Under the pieces are notes generated by a model. The model ran no database searches, was not told the origin of the DNA, and saw nothing but the letters and a program-made list of their open reading frames with translations. A program made the position numbers and the translations under genes. This document shows, in pieces, positions 53,856 through 64,000 of a stretch of DNA of 64,000 nt. The DNA comes from Achatina immaculata. Taxonomy: Eukaryota > Mollusca > Gastropoda > Stylommatophora > Achatinidae. The DNA lies in NCBI GenBank assembly GCA_009760885.1, contig CM019713.1, positions 23,816,427 to 23,880,426 on the forward strand, in the 5' to 3' direction. Numbering within the stretch: the first letter of the stretch is position 1; every line of letters begins with the position of its first letter.

Positions 53856-55082
53856 TACTGTCAGTGGTCGTTATTCGTTTTCCATTTCAAGCAGAAGCGA
53901 AACCTTCGACCTTCATCATGACAGCCAAGTGCACTGACAGCTTCGCTTCTCTGACGCCCATTTTATGTAGGCACAATCCAAATGTAAGAACAAGAAATCT
54001 TCCGACATGATGAAGGACATTTTTAGAGACCATAAATGTTAGAATCAGCTGATTATTAACAACAGATCATTTATTACAAGCCATGTTTGAGTCCATGCTG
54101 ACCCAGTATTACCTGCCATGTACTCGCTGGGCGTGGAGTCAAGCTGAAGAATACACGACTAAACAAAGATGATGTGAAGATAATATATTTCTATCATTCT
54201 TCGTTGCTTCAGTTTATTTCCTTTCGTCCTTGTAAATCTTATTCTAATGATTTACTCAAAAGCAAATCTATTTAATAATTTACTGGAAACATACCGCTGT
54301 ACCTTAATAAAGCAAAATTATCAAATTAGAAAGCAGCACTTACCTGAACTTCACTTTCGTCTACTTTCTTGAATTCAAAGGTTGATTTTTTTTTGCGTTT
54401 CAGTTTTCAGTTGGTCTGCGGAATTAGTTTCTAATTTCAATAAGATAGATTACCTGAAAATAAACCTTTCTGTAAATAATCCGGCTAATTTCACCCCCAA
54501 AATGTGACAGCTTTGTAACAAGTTCCCTTAAATATCTTCTCTAAGAGGTCACTCTTGGCTTCTTGCTGTCTAACATGCGAAATATTTTCTAGTCTGTTTA
54601 TTCTATATTAACACCGCCTTAGCTTGTTACTCTTGCTGCTTATATTCTCTGTGCGCATCATTTCATTTATAAGGAGAATGGACCCCTCCCTCCGCCCCCA
54701 CCCCCATCCACATTCGCCTCCGATCTTATGATCGGAAATGTCGTCCGGGGTTAGGGGGTGGCTGTTGCTCGGTGGAGGGGAGGGAGCTTGGTGCAGAAGG
54801 ATGAAGAGGAGGGGATAAAGTTGTAAAATCACTTCAGCCAGCTCGCGTCTGGTTGGAAAACTGAGCCGTGATCGAAATGTTGACATGACAGAAGGCTGGA
54901 ACTAGTGGTGACACACCCCATTTTTGTTTGTTTGTTGGTGTTGTTATTGTTGGTATATTACTAAATGTTATTTATTCCTGAGCTGATTTATAAACGAAAA
55001 TGCTTGTTCGTGGCTTCTTCTCACTGTTTGTTCTTTGTGATATTTTTTTTTCCCCTAAAACAAACTGATTTCCAAAAACAGG
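53856..55082. other. Unassigned spacer
   Basis: About 1.2 kb with no recognised feature. G- and C-rich patches at about 54,680-54,790. Confidence 0.4.
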
Positions 55083-55300
55083 CAAATTAGTTTATACATT
55101 TTCTTCAAGGCTACATCTTGTGGGCAACGTTTAAATCTAATCCAAAATATAATCAACATCTAAACAATTATCTTCTCCCATAATGTAAGCTTAACCTGCA
55201 CAGGAAAAGCTTTGCTTACTCTGCCGTTCACTTCTGGAATACCCTTCCCTTCCACCTAAAACTCACAAATAATTTTCTTTCTTTCAATTTCAGACTTGTT
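55083..55300 (+). pseudogene. Jockey/CR1-like LINE C-terminal fragment
   Basis: In shifting plus-strand frames: LWATFKSNPKYNQHLNN, then KLNLHRKSFAYSAVHFWNTL and PFHLK. Same protein region as the end of family C copy 2 but clearly diverged, so a different subfamily. Confidence 0.72.
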
Positions 55301-56209
55301 ATATGTCAGGCTGAATTTCATTAAATGCAACCTTCAGACTTTTACTTTTCTCCCAGTGACAGATTTGTCATACAAACAGAGAATGTTTACAGACTTCCTG
55401 CCATGTGTCTGTGTCGTTTGTGTGTGTCGTTATGTGATAATAATTAAGTCTTATGTATTTAGTGTAGACCAGAGTTTCCATGCAAACTTTTTGTCATTTT
55501 AAATTTATCTCATTCTCTTTATGTGTTTCTTTCTGTTTGTAGTAAAAAGAATATTTTCGACATAATGAGAGAGTTGAACTATGAAAAGGGGGGGGGGGGG
55601 GAATGTCAAACGAGCCCGCGTACTCCACACCTCGGCCTTTATAAAAATAACTTTTAAAAATCACTCTAGAAGCAGAACATTACGCAAATAATAATAATAA
55701 TATTATTAATAATATGTGGAGGGGAGGTAAATTAAACACCCATTAAAAAAACCTCTTAAAATAAAGAAAAACAAAAACTTTTGGGCGGTTCTGCTGGTGT
55801 AGCAGAACGAAAACAGGAAAGGTCAAGGCCAAGCTAAAAATAGAATTTAAAAAAAAGACACCACAGAAGACATCCAAGAAGAAGATAATTTTAGAATAGA
55901 CAGAAGCTGAAGTCAAACTACGAATACAGTAAAAACAGTCAGTCAATAAGCAATCAGTCAATAAACAAATGACAGAATTAAATCCTCCACAGAATTTGCT
56001 GGATTTTAACAGAAGTTTGACGTATGGCAGAGAGGGATTGGACAAAATTTGAGAAAGTCGCAGTGAATGTAAGAAGTGAGATATGAAAGGAAAAGCTATG
56101 AAGTAAAAGTGATGGTCAAGGATGTTAATGTATTAAAGCTACATAAAGATCATTCCAGAAATGTCAGTCACAACTTTTCATAAACTCTCTTTGGGAGACG
56201 ACGGCGCCA

Positions 56210-56248
<39 letters not shown>

Positions 56249-56687
56249 AAACCTCCCTACAAGATGAGGATTAATTTGTTAGACTCAATTCTGTTAATAT
56301 GCCCCTCACTTTCTTTCATGACTGGCACGTTCCAGAACCTTCCAAGAAGGACATGTCTGTAGACGGACATGATTCCTCTGGCTGGAAGAAAGGATAAATG
56401 CTGCCATGAACAAGAAACGTTGGAGATGTTCCGAGATGTTTGGCTGTGGTTATGACACATTTCGATGTCTGGGTGTTTCATTTACGAGAGTAAGCCGAGG
56501 GCTTTTTCCTTTGAAAGTAGTGATTGATGAGAAATGTGTCTTCTCCCACGCATGTCTGTTCAGCCACATCCGGGTGCCTGTCACGTGATTTTAAAGCTAT
56601 GTTTTCCTGGTGTAAATCTTGTATTTTTTTTAGGTTCTCCTGTATGCCCACTTTGTTCTCCTACTTATTACATCTGTTCTTCTTTAT
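55301..56687. other. Unassigned spacer with poly-G and (CT)n
   Basis: G14 at 55,588-55,601; (AATAAT)n at about 55,687-55,712; (CT)n at 56,213-56,246. No gene recognised. Confidence 0.45.
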
Positions 56688-57020
56688 GTCAGGTCAGAGT
56701 GTGTATGACATCAAGACCTCTGATTGTCAGGTCAGTGTGTGTGTGACATCAAGAACTCTGATTGTCAGGTCAGTGTGTGTGTGACATCAAGACCCCTGAT
56801 TGTCAGGTCAGTGTGTGTGTGACATCAAGAACTCTGATTGTCAGGTCAGTGTGTGTGTATGACATCAAGACCTCTGATTGTCAGGTCAGTGTGTGTGTGT
56901 GACATCAAGAACTCTGATTGTCAGGTCAGTGTGTGTGTGTGACATCAAGACCTCTGATTGTCAGGTCAGTGTGTGTGTGTGACATCAAGACCTCTGATTG
57001 TCAAGTCAGTGTGTGTTGAG
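56688..57020. repeat. Minisatellite, 36-40-bp unit, about 9 copies
   Basis: GTCAGGTCAGTGTGTGTGTG then ACATCAAGACCTCTGATT. Unit length varies by the GT count; units alternate CCTCT/CCCCT and AACTCT, suggesting a two-unit amplification step. Confidence 0.95.
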
Positions 57021-57111
57021 GCAGAGATGGTACTAGTAGTAACATTGTACCTATCTTTCAACTTGCATGAACTACTTTCCGAGATACATATTTTCTCGAT
57101 ACAAAATTCAC

Positions 57112-57114
<3 letters not shown>

Positions 57115-57146
<32 letters not shown>

Positions 57147-57325
57147 GTGCCATGGTGGATAGCGTTGGTGATCATGTTTCTCGGTCTTGCGTGCTCCTTG
57201 ATGCTTCCACTACTTTAGAAATGTTTCTTTTTCCATGCAGCCTCGTCAGTCTACTGAGATATTTTTCTCTTGGCATTCCTCTCTTCCTTTTTCCCTTGAG
57301 TTTTCCAGTCATTACCAGGTGCTAG
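57115..57325 (-). mobile_element. RTE-type LINE 3' end with (AAT)n tail
   Basis: Minus strand reads LVMTGKLKGKRKRGMPREKY, then LSRLTRLHGKRNISK and the terminal block, with the tail (TTA)n on plus at 57,115-57,146. Closest to the remnant at 8,970-10,050 (LVMTGKFKGKKKKGRPREK). Confidence 0.85.
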
Positions 57326-57807
57326 GGGTAACATTACTGGGGTGACATTACTGGGGTCAGTGCAAAAAAAAAAAAAAATCTAAACCCTGAGACAAACTGT
57401 AAATACAGTATCAGCAAGATCAAATAACTTAAGACAACACAAAACTACATCCCCGCGATATACAAATGGCATGCTTCAGGTTAGCCAGCCCAGTCTCTTA
57501 TATCACATTACAACGGACATCAAGGCTTCACACCGAAATGGTTGTCCCCCGACCAACAGAAACAAACTATTAACCATATAAGAGACACTCTTATATATGC
57601 CCAAATATATATATATATATATATATAAGCATCAACAATAAGTCGGATAAACAAGTGATTATACTTGTGACACATCATCTTTCCTCAGTGTCTAAATTAA
57701 CGCTCAGTGTCTAAAATAAACACTCTCCAAACAAAAAAAAATTGCTCAGACTTTTAAAAAAATCCTCCGAGCTTGAAAAAAAACGCGGCTTTTTGAACCT
57801 GCGCATT
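57326..57807. other. Unassigned spacer
   Basis: Poly-A at about 57,365-57,378 and (AT)n at 57,606-57,627. Nothing else. Confidence 0.4.
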
Positions 57808-58640
57808 ACTAGAACATTAAATACATTACCAGAACATTAACTACATTACTAGAATATTAAATACATTACCAGAACATTAACTACATTACTAGAATATTAA
57901 ATACATTACCAGAACATTAACTACATTAACTACATTACTAGAACATTAAATACATTACTAGAACATTAACTACATTACTAGAATATTAAATACATTACCA
58001 GAACATTAACTACATTAACTACATTACCAGAACATTAACTACATTACTAGAACATTAAATACATTACCAGAACATTAACTACATTACTAGAATATTAAAT
58101 ACATTACCAGAACATTAACTACATTACTAGAATATTAAATACATTACCAGAACATTAACTACATTAACTACATTACTAGAACATTAAATACATTACTAGA
58201 ACATTAACTACATTACTAGAATATTAAATACATTACCAGAACATTAACTACATTAACTACATTACCAGAACATTAACTACATTACTAGAACATTAAATAC
58301 ATTACCAGAACATTAACTACATTACTAGAATATTAAATACATTACCAGAACATTAACTACATTACTAGAACATTAAATACATTACTAGAACATTAACTAC
58401 ATTAACTACATTACTAGAACATTAAATACATTACTAGAACATTAACTACATTACTAGAATATTAAATACATTACCAGAACATTAACTACATTAACTACAT
58501 TACCAGAACATTAACTACATTACTAGAACATTAAATACATTACCAGAACATTAACTACATTACTAGAATATTAAATACATTACCAGAACATTAACTACAT
58601 TACTAGAACATTAAATACATTACTAGAACATTAACTACAT
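57808..58640. repeat. Satellite with ~20-bp monomers and a 238-bp higher-order repeat
   Basis: Monomer ACATTACTAGAACATTAAAT with CCAGAAC and AATATT variants. CTACATTAACTACATTAC marks recur at 57,921, 58,159 and 58,397, and a second set at 58,010, 58,248 and 58,486, all exactly 238 bp apart. Confidence 0.95.
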
Positions 58641-59127
58641 TGAACCTGTAGTTCTAATTTCTGTCAAAATAAAACACGTTTTCATAACACATCATGGAAC
58701 TAGCCATACCTTGAAACACCACGCTATCCACATACACATTCCTTTATGGTGGGCTCTTAATTAATCAGAATACCATATTATTAAAATTGTCAAATGTCTC
58801 TTAATCATTTTCCTGTCATTTGTGATTTTTAAAAAAAAATATGTTTTATGAGGTTTCTTTGGATCCTGTTTCAAATTGTTCATACAGAGGTGGCTCATTT
58901 TAAAAATCCACATTTGACATTTATTACGAATGTGCAGTTTCCTTGCATCTAATCAAATATGTGTGAATTTAAACACAAATAATTTAACAATTTCATGATA
59001 AGCTATTTAACAATTTAATCAAAGTTTTGAAAATTTAAAATTATTTTAATTTCTAAAATATATATTTAAACCGAACATGCAGTTTAGTGCAGGAGAAATA
59101 CTTCCTTGCTCCCTCGTCTCATTAGCT
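58641..59127. other. AT-rich spacer
   Basis: No feature recognised between two satellites. Confidence 0.4.
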
Positions 59128-60990
59128 GACCTAACAAGTTTTCACCACCTGAACTAACAAGTTTTCACCACCTGAACTAATACATTTTCACCACTTGAAC
59201 TAACACGTTTTCACCACCTGAACTAACAAGTTTTCACCACCTGACCCAACAAATTTTCACCACCTGAACTAACAAGTTTTCACCACCTGAACTAATACAT
59301 TTTCACCACTTGAACTAACAAGTTTTCACCACCTGAACTAACAAGTTTTCACCACCTGACCCAACAAATTTTCACCACCTGACCTAACAAGTTTTCACCA
59401 CCTGACCTAACAAGTTTTCACCACCTGAACTAACAAGTTTTCACCACCTGACCCAACAAATTTTCACCACCTGAACTAACAAATTTTCACCACCTGAACT
59501 AACAAGTTTTCACCACCTGATCTAACAAGTTTTCACCACCTGAACTAACAAGTTTTCACCACCTGAACTAACAAGTTTTCACCACCTGACCTAACAAGTT
59601 TTCACCACCTGACCCAACAAATTTTCACCAACTGAACTAACAAGTTTTCACCACCGGAACTTACAAGTTTTCACCACCTGAACTAACAAGTTTTCACCAC
59701 CTGAACTAACAAGTTTTCACCACCTGAACTAACAAATTTTCACCACCTGAACTAACAAGTTTTCACCACCTGAACTAACAAATTTTCACCACTTGAACTA
59801 ACACGTTTTCACCACCTGAACTAACAAGTTTTCACCACCTGAACTAACAAGTTTTCACCACCTGAACTAACAAGTTTTCACCACCTGACCTAACAAGTTT
59901 TCACCACCTGAACTAACACGTTTTCACCACCTGACCTAACAAGTTTTCACCACCTGAACTAACAAGTTTTCACCACCTGACCTAACAAGTTTTCACCACC
60001 TGACCTAACAAGTTTTCACCAACTGAACTAACAAGTTTTCACCACCTGAACTAACAAGTTTTCACCACCTGACCTAACAAGTTTTCACCACCTGACCTAA
60101 CAAGTTTTCACCACCTGAACTAACAAGTTTTCACCACCTGACCTAACAAGTTTTCACCACCTGACCCAACAAATTTTCACCAACTGAACTAACAAGTTTT
60201 CACCACCGGAACTTACAAGTTTTCACCACCTGAACTAACAAGTTTTCACCACCTGAACTAACAAGTTTTCACCACCTGAACTAACAAATTTTCACCACCT
60301 GAACTAACAAGTTTTCACACCTGAACTAACAAATTTTCACCACTTGAACTAACACGTTTTCACCACCTGAACTAACAAGTTTTCACCACCTGAACTAACA
60401 AGTTTTCACCACCTGAACTAACAAGTTTTCACCACCTGACCTAACAAGTTTTCACCACCTGAACTAACACGTTTTCACCACCTGACCTAACAAGTTTTCA
60501 CCACCTGAACTAACAAGTTTTCACCACCTGACCTAACAAGTTTTCACCACCTGACCTAACAAGTTTTCACCAACTGAACTAACAAGTTTTCACCACCTGA
60601 ACTAACAAGTTTTCACCACCTGACCTAACAAGTTTTCACCACCTGACCTAACAAGTTTTCACCACCTGAACTAACAGTTTTCACCACCTGACCTAACAAG
60701 TTTTCACCACCTGACCTAACAAGTTTTCACCACCTGAACTAACAAGTTTTCACCACCTGAACTAACAAGTTTTCACCACCTGACCTAACAGATTTTCACC
60801 ACCTGACCTAACAGATTTTCACCACCTGACCTAACAGATTTTCACCACCTGATCTAACAAGTTTTCTGCATCTGACAAGTTTTCACCACCTGACTTAACA
60901 GGTTTTCACCACATGACCTAACAAGTTTTCAGCATCTGACAAGTTTTTAGCACCTGACCTAACAAGTTTTCACCACCTGACCTAACAAGT
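59128..60990. repeat. Satellite with 23-bp monomers and a 552-bp higher-order repeat
   Basis: About 80 monomers of AACTAACAAGTTTTCACCAC CTG. Rare variants repeat at a fixed distance: CCGGAACTT at 59,654 and 60,206 (552 bp, 24 monomers); ACTTGAACTAACACG at 59,791 and 60,342; CAACTGAAC at 60,020 and 60,571 (551 bp, after a one-base loss near 60,319). Confidence 0.97.
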
Positions 60991-61074
60991 TTACTGCAAA
61001 TCCCGAGAAAGATCTAGATGTGCATCAAAGTCAGGGAATTACCTTCGTAAGATGAAGGTCTTCAATCGCCAGCC
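60991..61074. other. Short spacer
   Basis: Nothing recognised. Confidence 0.3.
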
Positions 61075-61697
61075 AGAATACATGCCAGGCTATATGCCAG
61101 ACTACATGTCAGACTTCATGTCAGACTACATGTCAGAACACATGTCAAACTATGTGTCAGACCACATGTCAGACTACATGCCAGGCTAAATATCAGACTT
61201 ATGTCAGACTACATGTCAGACTATATGCTAGAATATATGCCAGGCTACATGCCAGACTACATGTCAGACTACATGTCGGAGCACATGTCGGATTATACTA
61301 GGATATATGTCAGACTATATGCTAGGATATATGTCAGACTACATGCCAGACTACATGTCAGACTACATGTCGGAGCACATGTCGGATTATACTAGGATAT
61401 ATGTCAGACTATATGCTAGGATATATGTCAGACTACATGCCAGACTACATGTCAGACTACATGTCGGAGCACATGTCGGATTATACTAGGATATATGTCA
61501 GACTATATGCTAGGATATATGCCAGGCTACATGCCAGACTACATGTCAGACTACATGTCGGAGCACATGTCGGATTATACTAGGATATATGTCAGACTAT
61601 ATGCTAGGATATATGTCAGACTACATGCTAGGATATATGCCAGACTATATGCTAGGATATATACCAGGATACGTGCTAGGATATATGCTAGGCTACA
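61075..61697. repeat. 12-bp repeat (ATGTCAGACTAC) with a 94-bp higher-order repeat
   Basis: Monomers ATGTCAGACTAC, ATGCTAGGATAT and ATGCCAGGCTAC. A block with ATGTCGGAGCACATGTCGGA recurs every 94 bp about four times (61,275-61,580). Confidence 0.95.
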
Positions 61698-62257
61698 CGT
61701 GAATAATCTTTAATAATTTGAAAGCTGACCATCATCGACTTATTTTCAAGTTGTGTCATTTTGTGAAGTCATTTTCAAGAATGCTTCATAGACTTGATGT
61801 AAAGTATGGTCAAGTGTTTGGGTATGACCTGTAGTGTCGGAATAGTGCCAAGCATCAGGGACAAGTCAACTGAACGTGTTGTAACTGACGATAGTAGAAA
61901 ACAAGGTAAATCTATTATCAAGTACAATCTATTCGGCCTGTTGAACATTGCAAGTATTTGTTTCATAAAATATCGCGACAGTTAGTGATAGGGATAATCA
62001 TTTATGGCGACTACCAAATTATTATAAAACACTATTAGTGGGAGCACACTACAGGACATGGAAGGACATTGTCACATGCTGATGTTGTCTTGATATATCA
62101 GCAGGGCCGAGGCTGGGGCAGGTTTCTGGAGAACTCCAAACAGAACTGGACCGTACCGGTGGGTGGTGCAGTGAAGCGAGGAGGCTCTGATTAGCTCAAC
62201 GAAGTCAGCTGTGACGTGGGGGTTTTTTTTCCTTCTGAATAACCGGATAGTCAGTAC
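61698..62257. other. Unassigned spacer
   Basis: No gene recognised. Confidence 0.4.
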
Positions 62258-62427
62258 ACACGAACATCAAGTCAGCACACAACGAACATCAAGTCAGCAC
62301 ACAAAGAACATCAAATCAGCACACAAAGAACATCAAGTCAGCACACAATGAACATCAAGTCAGCACACAACGAACATCAAGTCAGCACACAAAGAACATC
62401 AAGTCAGCACACAAAGAACATCAACCT
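62258..62427. repeat. 22-bp tandem repeat, about 7.5 copies
   Basis: AAGTCAGCACACAAAGAACA TC, with AACG and AATG variants. Confidence 0.95.
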
Positions 62428-62696
62428 GAGTCTGTGCTCAGAGGTTGTGGAGAACGGGCTGATATCCTGAATGCTCTCAGAGAAACTGGTCGAATCTCCG
62501 ATTCAAGCAACAACCACGAACAGGTTGCTTCAAACATGGAGTGGCCAGACAAGAGAGCTACAGTGGCAAACAAAGAAGACTGGTTAGTCAACACAGAACT
62601 GGCATGATCAGCCGCCAGACATGGTGGAGATATTGAAGATAGGATCGGAGCACTTATGGTCTAATCGTCCTATGTGCAATGAGGATGATCCATTGA
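62428..62696 (+). other. Possible LINE 3' end
   Basis: Moderately GC-rich, coding-like, and directly followed by a tetranucleotide (AACT)n run. No motif clear enough to assign it. Confidence 0.3.
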
Positions 62697-62985
62697 CGAA
62701 CTAACTAACTGACTGACTGACTGACTGACTGACAGACTAAACGAAGTAACTAACTAACTAAACTAACTGAACTAACTAAACTAAACTAACTAATCTAAAC
62801 TAACTAAACTAAACTAACTAATCTAAACTAACTAAACTAAACTAACTAATCTAAACTAACTAAACTAAACTGACTAAACTAAACTAACTAAACTAAACTA
62901 ACTAAACTAAACTAAACTAACTAAACTAACTAAGCTAAACTAACTAAACTAACTAAACTAAACTAACTGAACTAAACTAACTCTT
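62697..62985. repeat. (AACT)n/(AACTAA)n repeat
   Basis: ACTGACTGACTG grading into AACTAACTAAACTAA mixtures. Confidence 0.95.
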
Positions 62986-62989
62986 CATT

Positions 62990-63528
62990 ACGACGGTGAT
63001 ACTTTACTACAACGGAGAACACTAGTATTAAAACATTACAATGGTGATACTTTACTACAACGGAGAACACTAGTATTAAAACATTACAATGGTGATACTT
63101 TACTACAACGGAGAACACTAGTATTAAAACATTACAATGGTGATATTTTACTACAACGGAGAACACTAGTATTAAAACATTACAATGGTGATACTTTACT
63201 ACAACGGAGAACACTAGTATTAAAACATTACAATGGTGATACTTTACTACAGCGGAGAACACTAGTATTAAAACATTACAATGGTGATACTTTACTACAG
63301 CGGAGAACACTAGTATTAAAACATTACAATGGTGATACTTTACTACAACGGAGAACACTAGTATTAAAACATTACAATGGTGATACTTTACTACAGCGGA
63401 GAACACTAGTATTAAAACATTACAATGGTGATACTTTACTACAGCGGAGAACACTAGTATTAAAACATTACAATGGTGATACTTTACTACAACGGAGAAC
63501 ACTAGTATTAAAACATTACAATGGTGCA
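62990..63528. repeat. Minisatellite, 48-bp unit, about 11 copies
   Basis: ACAATGGTGATACTTTACTA then CAACGGAGAACACTAGTATT and AAAACATT; only AACGG/AGCGG and ACTTT/ATTTT vary. A 16-residue periodic frame runs on the minus strand. Confidence 0.97.
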
Positions 63529-63881
63529 GGCCATACTATTCAGCTTCAAGATTATAAGCGTTGATAGAGGAGTCGAGATAATAAATGTAACAGAACAGAT
63601 GGTAAAGGGGGAATAAATACGAGTAACTTATGTAAAGTTAACCCCCCTGTTGATGGTGTATTACTTGCTATCCGGAATTTCCTTTCAGCTGAGTGTGCAA
63701 GAGCACCATGCACAAGCTTGTGTAGTGATAGAGCATGAGTTTGGGAAGGTATCCAAGTTGTGCTTTTTCCTGTAGTTTTGTCTAGCCTTCATCTCGTACA
63801 GCCGCTGAGAAGATGTAGTTCGTTATCTGTGACATTTGTTGACGTTTGAGACGAAAGGGAAAATATATTTCAGCCAAATGC
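63529..63881. other. Unassigned spacer
   Basis: No feature recognised. Confidence 0.4.
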
Positions 63882-63968
63882 GAAGAAAGACACTAGCAAA
63901 CAATGAAATGTAAAAGGACACTAGCAAACAATGAAACGTAAAAGGACACTAGCAAACAATGAAATGTA
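63882..63968. repeat. 28-bp tandem repeat, 3 copies
   Basis: ACACTAGCAAACAATGAAAT GTAAAAGG. Confidence 0.95.
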
Positions 63969-64000
63969 ATACCGTGATAAATCTATAGGAAATAAAATTC

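Noticed and set aside
59128..60990. Repeats of CACCACCTGAACTAACAAG considered as a CRISPR or protein-binding array
   Set aside because: Monomers abut each other with no unique spacers; best described as a satellite with higher-order structure.
62972..63502. 176-codon minus-strand frame with a 16-residue repeat
   Set aside because: Direct product of the 48-bp minisatellite; no start context or flanking coding sequence.

Overview
The window reads as repeat-dense, gene-poor nuclear DNA from an invertebrate animal. The evidence is: non-LTR retrotransposon remnants of RTE and jockey/CR1 type, Penelope-like element remnants with GIY-YIG endonuclease domains, tRNA-derived SINEs, an AT-rich background, and an exceptional load of minisatellites and microsatellites. 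The mix of families would suit a mollusc or another lophotrochozoan, but this is inference and not proven by the sequence. I found no intact host protein gene, no rRNA, no functional tRNA, no CRISPR array and nothing prokaryotic. Most long open frames are periodic artefacts of tandem arrays whose unit is a multiple of three, or of polypurine tracts.

Layout. 1-6.0 kb: antisense LINE fragment, then seven minisatellites (39, 36, 30, 58, 37, 33 and 54 bp units), one interrupted by a LINE C-terminal fragment. 6.5-7.8 kb: composite repeat with internal ~240-bp monomers and a (GAA)n tail; an inverted partner lies at 34.3 kb. 8.6-11.8 kb: (ATGT)n and a run of RTE-type LINE remnants, one carrying a minisatellite grown out of its own coding sequence and one inserted into a jockey-like element. 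11.9-13.7 kb: two Penelope-like remnants tail to tail, with inverted terminal repeats. 14-19.5 kb: polypurine tract, 47- and 51-bp arrays and unassigned AT-rich DNA. 20.2-23.0 kb: a long 3' part of a second LINE family (family B) and a 28-bp array split by another LINE 3' end. 24-29.7 kb: arrays, an RTE 3' end and a LINE RNase H remnant. 31.4-36.3 kb: an inverted SINE pair, a perfect 25-bp-arm hairpin, a restriction-like endonuclease remnant, LINE B 3' ends and a SINE split by one of them. 37-40.5 kb: jockey-like 3' end, second polypurine tract, 25-bp array and a 1.3-kb 30-bp array. 40.8-42.5 kb: degenerate copy of an uncharacterised Cys-rich invertebrate protein family. 43.2-47.4 kb: a nearly full-length RTE inserted in the endonuclease domain of another LINE. 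47.4-50.4 kb: three jockey-like copies head to tail, separated by (GATA)n. 51-64 kb: many tandem arrays, including two satellites with clear higher-order structure (238 bp and 552 bp).

Nothing here works together as a pathway. The logic is retroelement insertion, decay and tandem amplification: LINE 3' tails make microsatellites, LINE coding segments become minisatellites, and elements land in each other. Several target-site duplications, plus an empty-site/filled-site pair inside the window, let some events be dated relative to each other. Family labels used below: A = RTE-type LINE, full copy at 43.6-46.8 kb; B = LINE whose tail is built on AAGATAT or similar; C = jockey/CR1-like LINE with tetranucleotide tails.
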